Origin: Deltaproteobacteria bacterium
GTDB taxonomy: Bacteria > Desulfobacterota > Binatia > UBA1149 > JAJCZL01
Length of the DNA: 64,000 nucleotides
Assembly: GCA_029262415.1 (NCBI GenBank)
Contig: JAJCZL010000056.1
Coordinates: 123,819-187,818, forward strand
Direction: 5' to 3'
This document shows, in pieces, positions 1 through 11,143 of this stretch. Every line of letters begins with the position of its first letter. The first letter of the stretch is position 1. The notes below the pieces were generated by a model. The model saw only the letters and a program-made list of their open reading frames with translations, searched no databases and had not been told where the DNA came from. The translations under genes and the position numbers were made by a program.

Positions 1-2
1 TC

Positions 3-728
3 AAGAATCCACTCACGCCGATCCAGCTCTCGGCCCAGCGCTTGCGTCGCAGGCTCGGAAAGAAGCTTTCGGGAGCGGACGCCGAGATCTTCGAGGAATG
101 TACGACCACCATCGACCAGCAGGTCGATGAGCTGAAGACCCTGGTCAACGAATTCTCGAGGTTCTCGCACCGTGCAGCGGCGACGATGCACCCCCACTCG
201 CTGGGTGACATCGTCACCGAGACACTTCCCCTTTACCGTCAGTCACGTCCCGATATCGCGTTCCGTTCCGAGACCGCCGACGCGCTGCCCGACGTCTCGA
301 TGAACCGCGACGCCGTCAAACGTGCCCTGATCAACTTGCTCGACAACGCGGTAGCGGCCATCGGTAACGAGCGTAACGAGATCAAAAGAGTTGCTGCCGA
401 GGATGGCGAGGGCTCTCAGGCGGGGAAAACCCCACCGGCGGAAATCATCGTTGTTACGCGTTACGACAAGGGATTGTCTCGTGTGGTACTTGAGGTGGCG
501 GACAGTGGCCCCGGGATTCCGCCCGAGCATCGTGCCCGGGTCTTTGAGCCCTACTTTTCGACCAAGCCCGAAGGTACCGGGCTCGGCCTGGCGATCGTCG
601 CATCGGTCGCGTCCGACCACCGCGCCTATATCAGACTGAAAGAGAACCAGCCGCGTGGCAGTAGATTTATCATAGAGTTCCCGGTCAAACCGGAAGCGTC
701 ACTTGAATCGGAGACGGCGACGTCATGA
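3..728 (+). CDS. NtrY-like two-component sensor histidine kinase, C-terminal part (5' truncated by window edge)
   Basis: Reading frame is open from base 3: KNPLTPIQLSAQRLRRRLGKK (H-box region just after the truncated HE), then N-box LINLLDNAVAAIG, G1 VADSGPGIP, F-box VFEPYFSTK, G2 GTGLGLAIV. Confidence 0.9.
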   Translation, partial: KNPLTPIQLSAQRLRRRLGKKLSGADAEIFEECTTTIDQQVDELKTLVNEFSRFSHRAAATMHPHSLGDIVTETLPLYRQSRPDIAFRSETADALPDVSMNRDAVKRALINLLDNAVAAIGNERNEIKRVAAEDGEGSQAGKTPPAEIIVVTRYDKGLSRVVLEVADSGPGIPPEHRARVFEPYFSTKPEGTGLGLAIVASVASDHRAYIRLKENQPRGSRFIIEFPVKPEASLESETATS

Positions 729-1984
729 CGCAAACAATTCTCGTGGTTGACGATGACCAAAAGGTACGCGACTCAATTGGCGGAGTGCTGCGTGACGAAG
801 GCTTTTACGTCGAGCTTGCATGTAATGGTACCGAGGCGCTTGCCAAGCTCGGGCGCGTCGATCCTCGGCTCGTTCTGATCGATGTCTGGATGCCGGAGAT
901 GGACGGTATCGAACTGCTTGAGCGCATTCGCAGCGCACGCGCCGATTTGCCCGTTATCATCGTTTCCGGCCATGGCAACGTAGAGACTGCCGTCCGCGCG
1001 ACCCAGCTTGGAGCTGTCGACTTCATCGAAAAACCGTTCTCGATTGACGGTCTTCTCAATTCGGTACGGCGTGCGCTCGCGTCTTCGGGCGATGAATTCG
1101 CGGCTGCACCGGCAGCCGGCGGCTCGCCACTTCATGCAGGGGCGGATGACGGACCGACGGTGACCGAACGCACGCTGGCGCGCAGCGTCGTCGGCGGTGG
1201 TCATGGACTGCACAGTGGGGTCAACACCGGGCTGATTCTCCATCCGCTTCCGCCCGGTAGCGGGATCCGTTTCGGCAGGGTGGCCGGCGAAGGCCAGCTG
1301 GATGCCCATGTCGATAACGTCGATTCGACCGGCTATGCGACCACGCTTCATCGTGGGGGAATGACGGTTCGAACCGTCGAGCACTTGATGGCGACACTGC
1401 ACGCCTACGGAATCACCAACCTGTTGGTCAAGGTTGAGGGTGAGGTGCCGATTCTCGACGGCTCGGCGGTCGAATTCTGTGACCTGGTCGAATCGGCAGG
1501 CGTCGAAGAACAAGGCGTAGAGCGAGCAGCGATCCACATTGAAGAAGAGATCCGCATCAACCGCGGAGAAGACGAGTTCATCTCGATCGCGCCGTTTGAC
1601 GGGTTTAAGGTCACCTACGAACTTTCCTACCCGAAACCCGTCGGCGATCAGACCTATACTTTTGTGCTTGATGGGTCGCAGTCATTCCGCGAACAGATCG
1701 CGCCGGCGCGCACCTTCGGCTTCGTCGAAGAAATCCGTGCGCTCGAACGTGCCGGACTCGGTAAGGGCGGAAAACTCGGCAACTTCATCCTCATCGGCCA
1801 GGGGGGGGTGGTCAACACCGAGTTGCGTTTCCCCGAGGAACTCGCCCGCCACAAGATCCTAGATGTGATGGGGGATTCGTATCTTCTTGGTGCGCCGATT
1901 CGCGGAGCTATCCACGCACGCAAAACCGGCCACGCCGCGAACGTGGCATTGATGAAAGCGGTCAACGGGCGTGTCGGGCTCTAA
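725..1984 (+). CDS. lpxC: Response-regulator receiver domain fused to UDP-3-O-acyl-N-acetylglucosamine deacetylase (LpxC)
   Basis: One uninterrupted ORF. Residues 1-118 are a CheY-like receiver (D9-D11 acidic cluster, D53 in VLIDVWMPEMDG, S81, K103 in FIEKPFS). Residues ~145-419 are LpxC (VEHLMATLHAYGITN, PARTFGFVEE, RHKILDVMGD, KTGHAANVALMKAV). Confidence 0.95.
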   Translation: MTQTILVVDDDQKVRDSIGGVLRDEGFYVELACNGTEALAKLGRVDPRLVLIDVWMPEMDGIELLERIRSARADLPVIIVSGHGNVETAVRATQLGAVDFIEKPFSIDGLLNSVRRALASSGDEFAAAPAAGGSPLHAGADDGPTVTERTLARSVVGGGHGLHSGVNTGLILHPLPPGSGIRFGRVAGEGQLDAHVDNVDSTGYATTLHRGGMTVRTVEHLMATLHAYGITNLLVKVEGEVPILDGSAVEFCDLVESAGVEEQGVERAAIHIEEEIRINRGEDEFISIAPFDGFKVTYELSYPKPVGDQTYTFVLDGSQSFREQIAPARTFGFVEEIRALERAGLGKGGKLGNFILIGQGGVVNTELRFPEELARHKILDVMGDSYLLGAPIRGAIHARKTGHAANVALMKAVNGRVGL

Positions 1985-2028
1985 CAGCCGGTCGCGCTCA
2001 GCCGCTGCCGGTTTAGTTGCGCACCGGC

Positions 2029-2904
2029 CTACTTGAGCCCGACGAAGGTGGGCGCGCGTATGTCTCCGCTTGCTTTGTAGCGGTGCCAACCGTCGCGTCC
2101 GACTGCGGACCGCGGCAACAAACCAATCACGGCTTTGGCGCGGTTACCGCCATCTGCGTTGCGCGCACGGACTTCGGCGTTGATCTTGGTCTGGCCAGTG
2201 GGCGCTGAGAATATCCGCCCTTTAGTCAGTTGCCACTCGACACCTTGGCTTGCGGCCGTGCCTTTGGTGAATACAATTTCGCTGCCTTCCAAGCGGGCAT
2301 CGATGACGACATCTTGGAACTCCCATGTACCAAGCGAGGCACCGATCGAGGTGTCGCCTGAATCGTCGCCCAGGTCGGCATCACCGGTGCCGGTCTGCGT
2401 CGAGATGCCCAGCGTTCCGGATAAGGTCCCTCCGCGACCGCGCAGTTCGATGCGACCGCTTTCGGCTATCCGGCCGATCTCACCGTTGCCGGCCCCGCGG
2501 CCCGGTCTCCGTAGCACCAGAGTTCCTGAGAACTTGCCGGCGACGACCAGACCGCCCTGTGCGAGGCAGGCGGCCGGGTTGATGTCGGCGAAGCTTAGGT
2601 CGAGCTTGTCTTCGTGGACGCTACCGTGGATCTCGCCGCCGCAAGCCTCGGCCTCGACCCCATAGCCGCTGCGCCCAATTGCGATCCGTACGTGCTCAAG
2701 CGCGAAATCATAATTACGTCCGTCCAGACGCACGCCGTCGAGTTTGTAGCTGAGCGGGAAGGCGTAGCGCACGTTTTGGATCGAGAGCGCGAGCCCGGCT
2801 TCGGCTGCAGGAGGCGTGAGAGTCGCTTCGATCAGGCGCCGGTGCGGAAAGTGCCATAAGGTGAATACCAGAAGGAGGCCCAGGAAAAGCGCGACGCGTT
2901 TCAT
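2029..2904 (-). CDS. gspN: Type II secretion system protein GspN
   Basis: N-terminal TM segment; FPLSYKLDGVRLDGRNYDFALEHVRI; last gene of a colinear gsp operon. Confidence 0.8.
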   Translation of the reverse strand: MKRVALFLGLLLVFTLWHFPHRRLIEATLTPPAAEAGLALSIQNVRYAFPLSYKLDGVRLDGRNYDFALEHVRIAIGRSGYGVEAEACGGEIHGSVHEDKLDLSFADINPAACLAQGGLVVAGKFSGTLVLRRPGRGAGNGEIGRIAESGRIELRGRGGTLSGTLGISTQTGTGDADLGDDSGDTSIGASLGTWEFQDVVIDARLEGSEIVFTKGTAASQGVEWQLTKGRIFSAPTGQTKINAEVRARNADGGNRAKAVIGLLPRSAVGRDGWHRYKASGDIRAPTFVGLK

Positions 2905-2912
2905 CGTCGCGT

Positions 2913-3467
2913 CTACGCGTCGGCCATGGTAGCCGCAACCATCACGACATCGAAGCGTGATTTGTCATCGTAGCGGCGCTTTAGCTGAAGCTGTTTAATG
3001 TAGACGGGCTTGCCCGATTCTTCGACGCTCTTGAGCACTGTGACGACGGCGCTAAGAGGGACACGCGATAGTCGTAGTTCGACCGACATTTCTTCGACGC
3101 CCGGCTTGAGTTGACGACGGCTCGGGTTCATGGACTCAATGCTTTCCTTGTCCACAGCCGACGCGGTAACGCGATCTACAAACGAGAACAGCGAGAAGTC
3201 GACGTCGGCGTGGGCCCGTCCCGAGGTATGGCCGAGCCTAGCCTGCAAGTCGCGGATATCGCTGCCCGCCTGGTGCATAGCACGGATATCGCTTCTCAGT
3301 TTGCCGAGTCCGCGGTCCATGCGCGTGTGACTATCGATCAGCGGATATACGACCAGCCCGACAAGCGCGACGAAAGCGAGGCAGATACCGAGTAGTGAAA
3401 CGAGGCGTTGCTCGCGCCGACTCAATCGTGCAAACAATGCCGAGACCTGCTCAAGGAGTTGGTTCAC
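2913..3467 (-). CDS. gspM: Type II secretion system protein GspM
   Basis: Short N-terminal cytoplasmic part plus single TM (RLVSLLGICLAFVALVGLVVYPL); position between gspL and gspN. Confidence 0.8.
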   Translation of the reverse strand: MNQLLEQVSALFARLSRREQRLVSLLGICLAFVALVGLVVYPLIDSHTRMDRGLGKLRSDIRAMHQAGSDIRDLQARLGHTSGRAHADVDFSLFSFVDRVTASAVDKESIESMNPSRRQLKPGVEEMSVELRLSRVPLSAVVTVLKSVEESGKPVYIKQLQLKRRYDDKSRFDVVMVAATMADA

Positions 3468-4867
3468 GCTTGTCCCCCTGCGATCTCGGCCAACTTGATC
3501 ATCATCTGAAAGTCCACGCCCTCACCGTTGACGGCTGCACGCACGTCACGTACTTCCACCGAGGCGAACCCGGCGTTGGCCTGGAGAAGTTCCTGCACCC
3601 GCGTGACGGCTTCGAATGAGGAAGCGCGTCCGCTCAAACGCACGTTGGGAGGTTCGTGGAGGTAGCTGTCAAACTCGATGTCGAGGTCTACGGGGATGGT
3701 CTGCGACATGAGCGCAAGCACCCGCAGGGGGGTTGCCGTCGAGCCCCCGCCACCAGCCGAGGCGCGGACTTGCCGGGTGAGTTCGTCGCGCCGCATTTCG
3801 AGCTTGAGACGCCGTCCCGTGGATCCGGTAGCCCCAGGCATGGCGCTTTTAAAGATCGTATCGGCTTGCTGCTCGAGCCTTGCGTGCTCGGAGGAGAGTT
3901 TTACGTAATTGGTGGTGACGGCGGTGACGGTAAGTCCTGCCGCGAGTGCGGCCCAAGGCGCAAGAGGACGCAGCCGGTCGCGCCACTCGTTGGTCTCAGT
4001 CGCAGAGGCTTGGGCCGCGGCGCGTACTGGAAGCTCGACCAGGGGACGGCCACTGTTGCCCGCCACGGCGTAGAGAAGGCCAAGCACGGGAGCTGCGGAT
4101 GTCCAGTGGGTGGAGGTCTGTGCGGTGATCTCGAGTGGGCAGCGGTCGGGCAGGGCCTCGAGGCGGAATTCTGCAAGCAAGTCGGCCAACGCCGGTGCAA
4201 CGCCGGCGACCATCGACCCGCCGAGCACGATGCGTGGGGTTGGCGGGGCCATCGTGCGTATGCTCCAAGCGAGGTTACGGACCAGGACGGCTGTTGGACA
4301 CATACCCACGACGCGGAGTGAGTCGAGTTTGCCGAACACAAAAGACGCGAGTACGGCACCGTCGGGGCTGACATCGATAGCCGTATACGAAGACTCGGTC
4401 CCCAGGGTCCTTCGGTAGACCTCAGCGATCGCGGTTGGGGCCCAAATGAAGCGTTGCGGATTCACCTCGTATTTGGCGAGCGCTTCGCGGTGCTCGTCCA
4501 GCGTTGCATACGGTACCAGTAGGCCGAGAATCTTGCCGCGCTTATCCTGGGCCGCAAAATCCCAGGCGGCTACGCACTCGTCCAGACTCATCGGTACGTG
4601 TTCTTCCAGTGCCGGCCCGACGGCCTGGTCAAGCCGCCGTTTGTCGCGGAAGGCGAACTCGAGCAGACGAAAACTTGCTGCCGTGGAAGGGACGGTGGCG
4701 ATGACGCGGTCGTAGTCGTGCTTTGGCAACAAACGCGAAAGCGTCATGGCCCGGTCGCGCTCGATGTCGAGCAGCGCGTCCACTCGCAGCGAGCGCAGAG
4801 TAGATTCCGCGGTTGCCACGCAAAGCCGGGCCGAGGTTAAGTGTACGGCGAGAATCCGATTAGCCAT
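3464..4867 (-). CDS. gspL: Type II secretion system protein GspL (PilM/actin-like fold)
   Basis: PilM/GspL-like N-terminus, LLEFAFRDKRRLDQAVGPALEEHVPMSLDECVAAWDF; position in gsp operon. Confidence 0.82.
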   Translation of the reverse strand: MANRILAVHLTSARLCVATAESTLRSLRVDALLDIERDRAMTLSRLLPKHDYDRVIATVPSTAASFRLLEFAFRDKRRLDQAVGPALEEHVPMSLDECVAAWDFAAQDKRGKILGLLVPYATLDEHREALAKYEVNPQRFIWAPTAIAEVYRRTLGTESSYTAIDVSPDGAVLASFVFGKLDSLRVVGMCPTAVLVRNLAWSIRTMAPPTPRIVLGGSMVAGVAPALADLLAEFRLEALPDRCPLEITAQTSTHWTSAAPVLGLLYAVAGNSGRPLVELPVRAAAQASATETNEWRDRLRPLAPWAALAAGLTVTAVTTNYVKLSSEHARLEQQADTIFKSAMPGATGSTGRRLKLEMRRDELTRQVRASAGGGGSTATPLRVLALMSQTIPVDLDIEFDSYLHEPPNVRLSGRASSFEAVTRVQELLQANAGFASVEVRDVRAAVNGEGVDFQMMIKLAEIAGGQA

Positions 4868-5910
4868 CAGCGCCGGCGTAAGCCGCCTCCAGGCAGAAGT
4901 GCGTTGAGTTCATCGAGGCTGTTCCTGGCTGAATCGTCGGACGCGGGCAGGTTCGGCCCACGCCGCCGCGTCCAATAGAGTAGCTGGATCCGGCCACCTT
5001 CGCGATGCAGCAGCGCCTCAACACTACGGTAGGCACCACCGGCGCCGGCCGTAGAACGCACGCGGAAGTATTCGCTCTTGACGTCGGCAATCTTGTCGAG
5101 TTCTACGCCCTCCAACCCCTCTATCTCACCGACCTCTTCGAGTTTCTTGAACGGGGCGGTGTCTCTGCGAGCCAGAAAGCGGTTGAGCACCACCGGGTCA
5201 CGCAGTTGCTGGATCATCGCGCTGAGCACTTCGGGGGGAGCGGTGTTCACGTTGATTGATTTGGTTTTACTGGGGGTTACCGAGGCAACTGTTCGCAGTC
5301 TCACGAGATCTGAGGGTTCCACGCCGCGGATCAATGCGAGTTCGGCGAACGTGCGCAGATACCCGTTACGCGCAGCGTGGGGCTGAGGGAGTCCGAGGTA
5401 GTAGCTGTTCTCGGCACCTTCCGGCACCGGGAAAGTCGTCGAATCATCGTCGATCCAGTCGATGATCGAGCCGATCAGCGCGGTATCCACCTCGACGGAG
5501 CGAAACAAACGTTCCGCGCGTTCACGCTCCTCCAGGCGGCGGGAGCGCAGCCTGTTCAGGTCGTACAGGCCGCTGTCGTCTTGGATGCGAAAAGTAAGCG
5601 ACACATCCTCCTCAACCGGGATAGGGATCTCGGAGGCTGCCCACAACTCGCCGAGATGGTCGATCTTGCGCAAGTCCGGCGCGGTAGCGTAGGCGCCGAA
5701 GCCATCCAGGGATAGAAGTTCCGAGGCGAAGAGGAGACCGGACTCGGCGAGCAGGCCGGCACGTTTGGCGTTGATCCATTGGGCGGTGCGGCGTGCCTCG
5801 ACTTGGGTCCGGAAGGTGAACTGCATGACGATCACCGTCAGTAACGCCGTGGCCAGAAGTGCGGTCAGCAGTGCAACGCCGCGCTCGGATGAGGTGGCTG
5901 GGGTCTTCAC
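4867..5910 (-). CDS. gspK: Type II secretion minor pseudopilin GspK
   Basis: GTG start at 5910 overlaps the gspJ stop (GTGA). Begins VKTPATSSERGVALLTALLATALLTVIVMQF; GspK-like helix-hairpin region SINVNTAPPEVLSAMI. The listed ORF begins further upstream (6042). Confidence 0.88.
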   Translation of the reverse strand: MKTPATSSERGVALLTALLATALLTVIVMQFTFRTQVEARRTAQWINAKRAGLLAESGLLFASELLSLDGFGAYATAPDLRKIDHLGELWAASEIPIPVEEDVSLTFRIQDDSGLYDLNRLRSRRLEERERAERLFRSVEVDTALIGSIIDWIDDDSTTFPVPEGAENSYYLGLPQPHAARNGYLRTFAELALIRGVEPSDLVRLRTVASVTPSKTKSINVNTAPPEVLSAMIQQLRDPVVLNRFLARRDTAPFKKLEEVGEIEGLEGVELDKIADVKSEYFRVRSTAGAGGAYRSVEALLHREGGRIQLLYWTRRRGPNLPASDDSARNSLDELNALLPGGGLRRR

Positions 5911-6644
5911 TGGATCGTCGCCGCGGCCAAGTAAGCAGCCGAGACGAACTCCGCTTCGGGTCCCTCGGCCGCGGCAAGGCGCAGTCGGGTTTGCACGATA
6001 ATGGGGGCACGACCGCCATCGGCTCCCACATCCGACTGCCAATCGCTTTGCCAGCCGCCGAGTGGGGCCCTCATGCGCAGAGAAAGACCGCGCACGTTGT
6101 GGGCTATCACTGAGCGAAGCCCGGCTTCTTCGATCTGCGAAGTGGGCGGTCGCATCTCATAGCGGACCAACTGAAGCTCTTCGGATGATGGGTCGAAGGC
6201 GCGGCTATTGAAGTCGCTGTCCGGCCTTTCGAGCCTGTAGACGATACGGGTGAGGTCGCCGCGGTCGATGCCGAACGGCGGGGGAGCCCCGATGCCGTCA
6301 AGCGGGGTGGTCCCGCGTGACGATAACGCGGTGAAGTCGAGGACCACCACAGCGGTGTCGGTCGATGACATTTCGGCGTCCCCGTCAGCGAAAAACCGAG
6401 GCGGAGGGGGGTCGAATTCGTTACCGAAAGCGCCGGTGGCGAACGTACCTCCAAGGTCTTCTTCGATGAGATCGACTGCACGGCGGCCGGCTGCAAAGAC
6501 CGCAGCGCGGGCTTGCGCGTAGTCACGGGTTGCCACTGTACGTGAGAACGAGCCGAACAGCGTGGTCGCGATCACTCCGAGAATCGCCACAGCGACGAGA
6601 ACCTCGAGCAGGGTGAACCCGGCTTGCGCACGGCATGCGGTCAT
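5907..6644 (-). CDS. gspJ: Type II secretion minor pseudopilin GspJ
   Basis: Prepilin N-terminus AGFTLLEVLVAVAILGVIATTLFGSF. Confidence 0.88.
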   Translation of the reverse strand: MTACRAQAGFTLLEVLVAVAILGVIATTLFGSFSRTVATRDYAQARAAVFAAGRRAVDLIEEDLGGTFATGAFGNEFDPPPPRFFADGDAEMSSTDTAVVVLDFTALSSRGTTPLDGIGAPPPFGIDRGDLTRIVYRLERPDSDFNSRAFDPSSEELQLVRYEMRPPTSQIEEAGLRSVIAHNVRGLSLRMRAPLGGWQSDWQSDVGADGGRAPIIVQTRLRLAAAEGPEAEFVSAAYLAAATIQ

Positions 6645-7117
6645 TGAAATCCCGTCGGCCGCATGAAGAACCGTAGGCTGACCAACGGTCTCGACCTGTC
6701 GTCGGCCAGCCAGACACTCACTGTGACGTCGCGAAGCGTAGGTGCGAAGCTCGCCTGAACCAACGACTTCCAGAGGAAACGATCGGCCCCGGGCAGCGAC
6801 TCATCTTCGTCCTCGCCGAAGCCAGGGAGAACGAACTCCTCTGTGAACTCGCCTTCTTCCTCGCCGATTTTCGGGAAGGGGCCGGTCTTGATGAGCGCAA
6901 CCCGGTGGCCGGCAAGCATGGCGGCAGTCGTCATGTCTTGCGTTTCAGAGACGAGCTTTAGGTTGCGCGCCTGCAGTCCGAGCAAGCTCACCATGGCGAC
7001 GCCGAGAATCGCCACGGCGACGAGGATCTCGAGCAGCGTAAAACCGCGTTCGCCGACCGCGGTGGCTCGGCTGGATGCGAGCGGAGGTTTGAATCTCAGG
7101 TTCACCGGGCTCTCCAC
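6641..7117 (-). CDS. gspI: Type II secretion minor pseudopilin GspI
   Basis: Prepilin N-terminus ERGFTLLEILVAVAILGVAMVSLLGLQARNL. Confidence 0.88.
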   Translation of the reverse strand: MESPVNLRFKPPLASSRATAVGERGFTLLEILVAVAILGVAMVSLLGLQARNLKLVSETQDMTTAAMLAGHRVALIKTGPFPKIGEEEGEFTEEFVLPGFGEDEDESLPGADRFLWKSLVQASFAPTLRDVTVSVWLADDRSRPLVSLRFFMRPTGFQ

Positions 7118-7632
7118 TCGGGACTGTGATGCTTGACCGACGTTTGGCCCGTAAACGAGTCATAGGTCACTACGTAGGAGTCTTCACCGGAGACGAGCGT
7201 GATCGATATCGGCAAACCACCGCCTTCCGGAGTGAGGTAAACCTGCGCCTGACCTGCATTCTGTTCGGCGGTTTCTGTTCTCACCGATGCAATCTCTACC
7301 CCCAGCGGCAACACCCCGGGTTTCGCGTACGGGTCCCAGTCCTCGGCGAACCCACCGGCAAGCTCCCCTTCGGCGTAGGGTACATGTACGCGGATGTCCC
7401 AGCTTTCACGTTCGAGGTCGAAGTCGATGCGATAGGTACGTCCGCGTAGCGCGGCTTCGTCGGAAAGGTAGCTGATTAAGGTAGCCAGGCGGTCGGCTCC
7501 TGCCTCTGCGCGTGTCGCCGTTAGGTCGGGGAGACGTGGCAGGACGATCACGAGCATCAGGCCGAAGATAAACAGCACTACGCTGATCTCGATCAGAGTG
7601 AATCCGGCCTGCGAACGCGGGTGGCCAGTCAT
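7102..7632 (-). CDS. gspH: Type II secretion minor pseudopilin GspH
   Basis: Prepilin N-terminus QAGFTLIEISVVLFIFGLMLVIVLPRL. Confidence 0.88.
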   Translation of the reverse strand: MTGHPRSQAGFTLIEISVVLFIFGLMLVIVLPRLPDLTATRAEAGADRLATLISYLSDEAALRGRTYRIDFDLERESWDIRVHVPYAEGELAGGFAEDWDPYAKPGVLPLGVEIASVRTETAEQNAGQAQVYLTPEGGGLPISITLVSGEDSYVVTYDSFTGQTSVKHHSPEWRAR

Positions 7633-7646
7633 TGCCAGGGGCGTGG

Positions 7647-8096
7647 TCAGAAGTCCCGCGAGTCGATGTCTGCGTCCAGTCCGTCGCCGCCTTCTTCGCC
7701 GTCGGCGCCGAGCGAGCGGAGCACGTAGCTTTTGGAATCGCCCGCGTACAAGAATTCATTGTCCCACGGGTCTAACGGAACTCGTTCCAAGTAACCGTCT
7801 TCGCGCCAGTTGCGCGGTATGCGGCCGGTTGTGGGTTGGACGACGAGTGCCTCCAATCCCTGCTCTGAGGTCGGATAGGCTCCGGAGTCGATTCGATAGA
7901 GGTTCAGAGCCTCTTCTATCGCGCGTATATCGGCCATTGCTTTGACTAGGCGCGCTTCGTCGGTGCGTCCGATGATCCGCGGGGCCGCCAGGGAGATGAG
8001 CAACCCTAGGATCATGACCACCACGAGGATTTCGATCAGCGTGAAGCCGCGTTGGAGCGAGGGTCTTCCCATTGTTTTGGCCATTGCTCGGAGCAT
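7647..8096 (-). CDS. gspG: Type II secretion major pseudopilin GspG
   Basis: QRGFTLIEILVVVMILGLLISLAAPRIIGRTDEA...DSGAYPTSEQGLEALV...YLERVPLDPWDNEF. Confidence 0.95.
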   Translation of the reverse strand: MLRAMAKTMGRPSLQRGFTLIEILVVVMILGLLISLAAPRIIGRTDEARLVKAMADIRAIEEALNLYRIDSGAYPTSEQGLEALVVQPTTGRIPRNWREDGYLERVPLDPWDNEFLYAGDSKSYVLRSLGADGEEGGDGLDADIDSRDF

Positions 8097-8097
8097 C

Positions 8098-9342
8098 TTA
8101 TCGAACCAGCTGGTTCATCTCAAAGACGGGTAGTAATACCGCGACCACGATGAACATTACGATTGCACCCATGATCACCGTCGTGACCGGAGCAAGCATA
8201 GAGGACAGAGAGTCTACGTTGGCACGTACCTCTTCATCTAGCATTGATGCCGCCTTTTCGAGCATAGTCTCGAGTTCGCCGCTTTTTTCGCCCACGCCGA
8301 TCATATCGACGACCATCGGGTTGTACAGTCCGCTGGTGCGCAGAGCCGGAGCCAGTGGGTCGCCCTGCGTTACTGCCTCTTCGGCGTCCTCGAGCGAGTC
8401 GGAGAACAGCCGGCTGCCGACCACGGAGCGGGCGATCGCGAGCGCCTTGACCAGCGTCAATCCGCCCGAGAGCATTGTCGCGGTGGTCTGTGCGAAGCGG
8501 GTCGCGGCGACGTTCTTTGCAAGTGCTCCGGCAATTGGAGTGGCGTACCACACGCGCTCGAGTTGACGAGCGCCGCTCTGGGTACGTCCGTAAAGGCGTA
8601 GTCCTATCAGTGCCAGGATCAGCAGTACCCCGACGGTGGTTCCCCAGGTGCCGAGGGTATCGGCCATCCACATCAGTACGCGGGTGGGCAGCGGAAGCTT
8701 CTGATTAGATTGTGCGAACACACGTGTCACCTGCGGCACTACGTAGGAGAGCAAGAAGAGGACAATTGCACCGCCAACCAGCATCATGAACAGCGGATAG
8801 GTCATCGCGTCGCGCACGCGGGTTTGTAGTCGCGCGCCGGCCTCGGCGTGGTCGGCTATGCGTACCAGCACGCGGTCGAGCGCGCCGCTGGCCTCGCCGG
8901 CGCCGACCATGCCCACGTAGATTTGCGGAAATACCGAGGGGTGCTTGGCCAGCGCGGTTTCGAGACTGCCGCCTTCGACGATGTGGGTGCGTACGTTGTC
9001 CAGTGCGCGTGTCATGCGAGGACTGATCTGCTGGTCACGAAGCGAGGCAACGGTCTCGACCAGTGGGATTCCGGCGCCCAGCAGGGTTGCCATCTGACGC
9101 ATGGTGCGCGACAGTTCGGCCGCGCCGACACGCCGTGTGAACAGACCGGCCAGTGGGTTTCCGCCGCCGTCGCCGCCCTCTGCACTGATCGAGCCGGTGG
9201 CTCCGGGGTCACTGTGCAGGTCGGAAGCGAAGATGCCTTTCTCACGCAACCGTGCCCGCGCTCCGCGTAGACTGTCGGCGTCGATCAGTCCAGAGACGCT
9301 ACGCCCGGCATCTGAGATTCCCTTGTAAGCGAAGGTCGGCAT
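8098..9342 (-). CDS. gspF: Type II secretion inner-membrane protein GspF
   Basis: MPTFAYKGISDAGRSVSG start; GspF repeats with MATLLGAGIPLVETV and TTATMLSGGLTLVKAL. Confidence 0.95.
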   Translation of the reverse strand: MPTFAYKGISDAGRSVSGLIDADSLRGARARLREKGIFASDLHSDPGATGSISAEGGDGGGNPLAGLFTRRVGAAELSRTMRQMATLLGAGIPLVETVASLRDQQISPRMTRALDNVRTHIVEGGSLETALAKHPSVFPQIYVGMVGAGEASGALDRVLVRIADHAEAGARLQTRVRDAMTYPLFMMLVGGAIVLFLLSYVVPQVTRVFAQSNQKLPLPTRVLMWMADTLGTWGTTVGVLLILALIGLRLYGRTQSGARQLERVWYATPIAGALAKNVAATRFAQTTATMLSGGLTLVKALAIARSVVGSRLFSDSLEDAEEAVTQGDPLAPALRTSGLYNPMVVDMIGVGEKSGELETMLEKAASMLDEEVRANVDSLSSMLAPVTTVIMGAIVMFIVVAVLLPVFEMNQLVR

Positions 9343-9410
9343 CCAATAGGTAGTCTACGGTGGGACAGGGGGGCGCCGCAACGCGGCACGTCGGGTTCCT
9401 TGGAGCCTGG

Positions 9411-11111
<1,701 letters not shown>

Positions 11112-11143
11112 GGCGACCGACGGCGTATCGGATGCGGGACGGT

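Noticed and set aside
1985-2028. Possible bidirectional terminator between lpxC fusion and gspN
   Set aside because: Only weak, short complementary segments (ccggt/accgg) and no T-tract.
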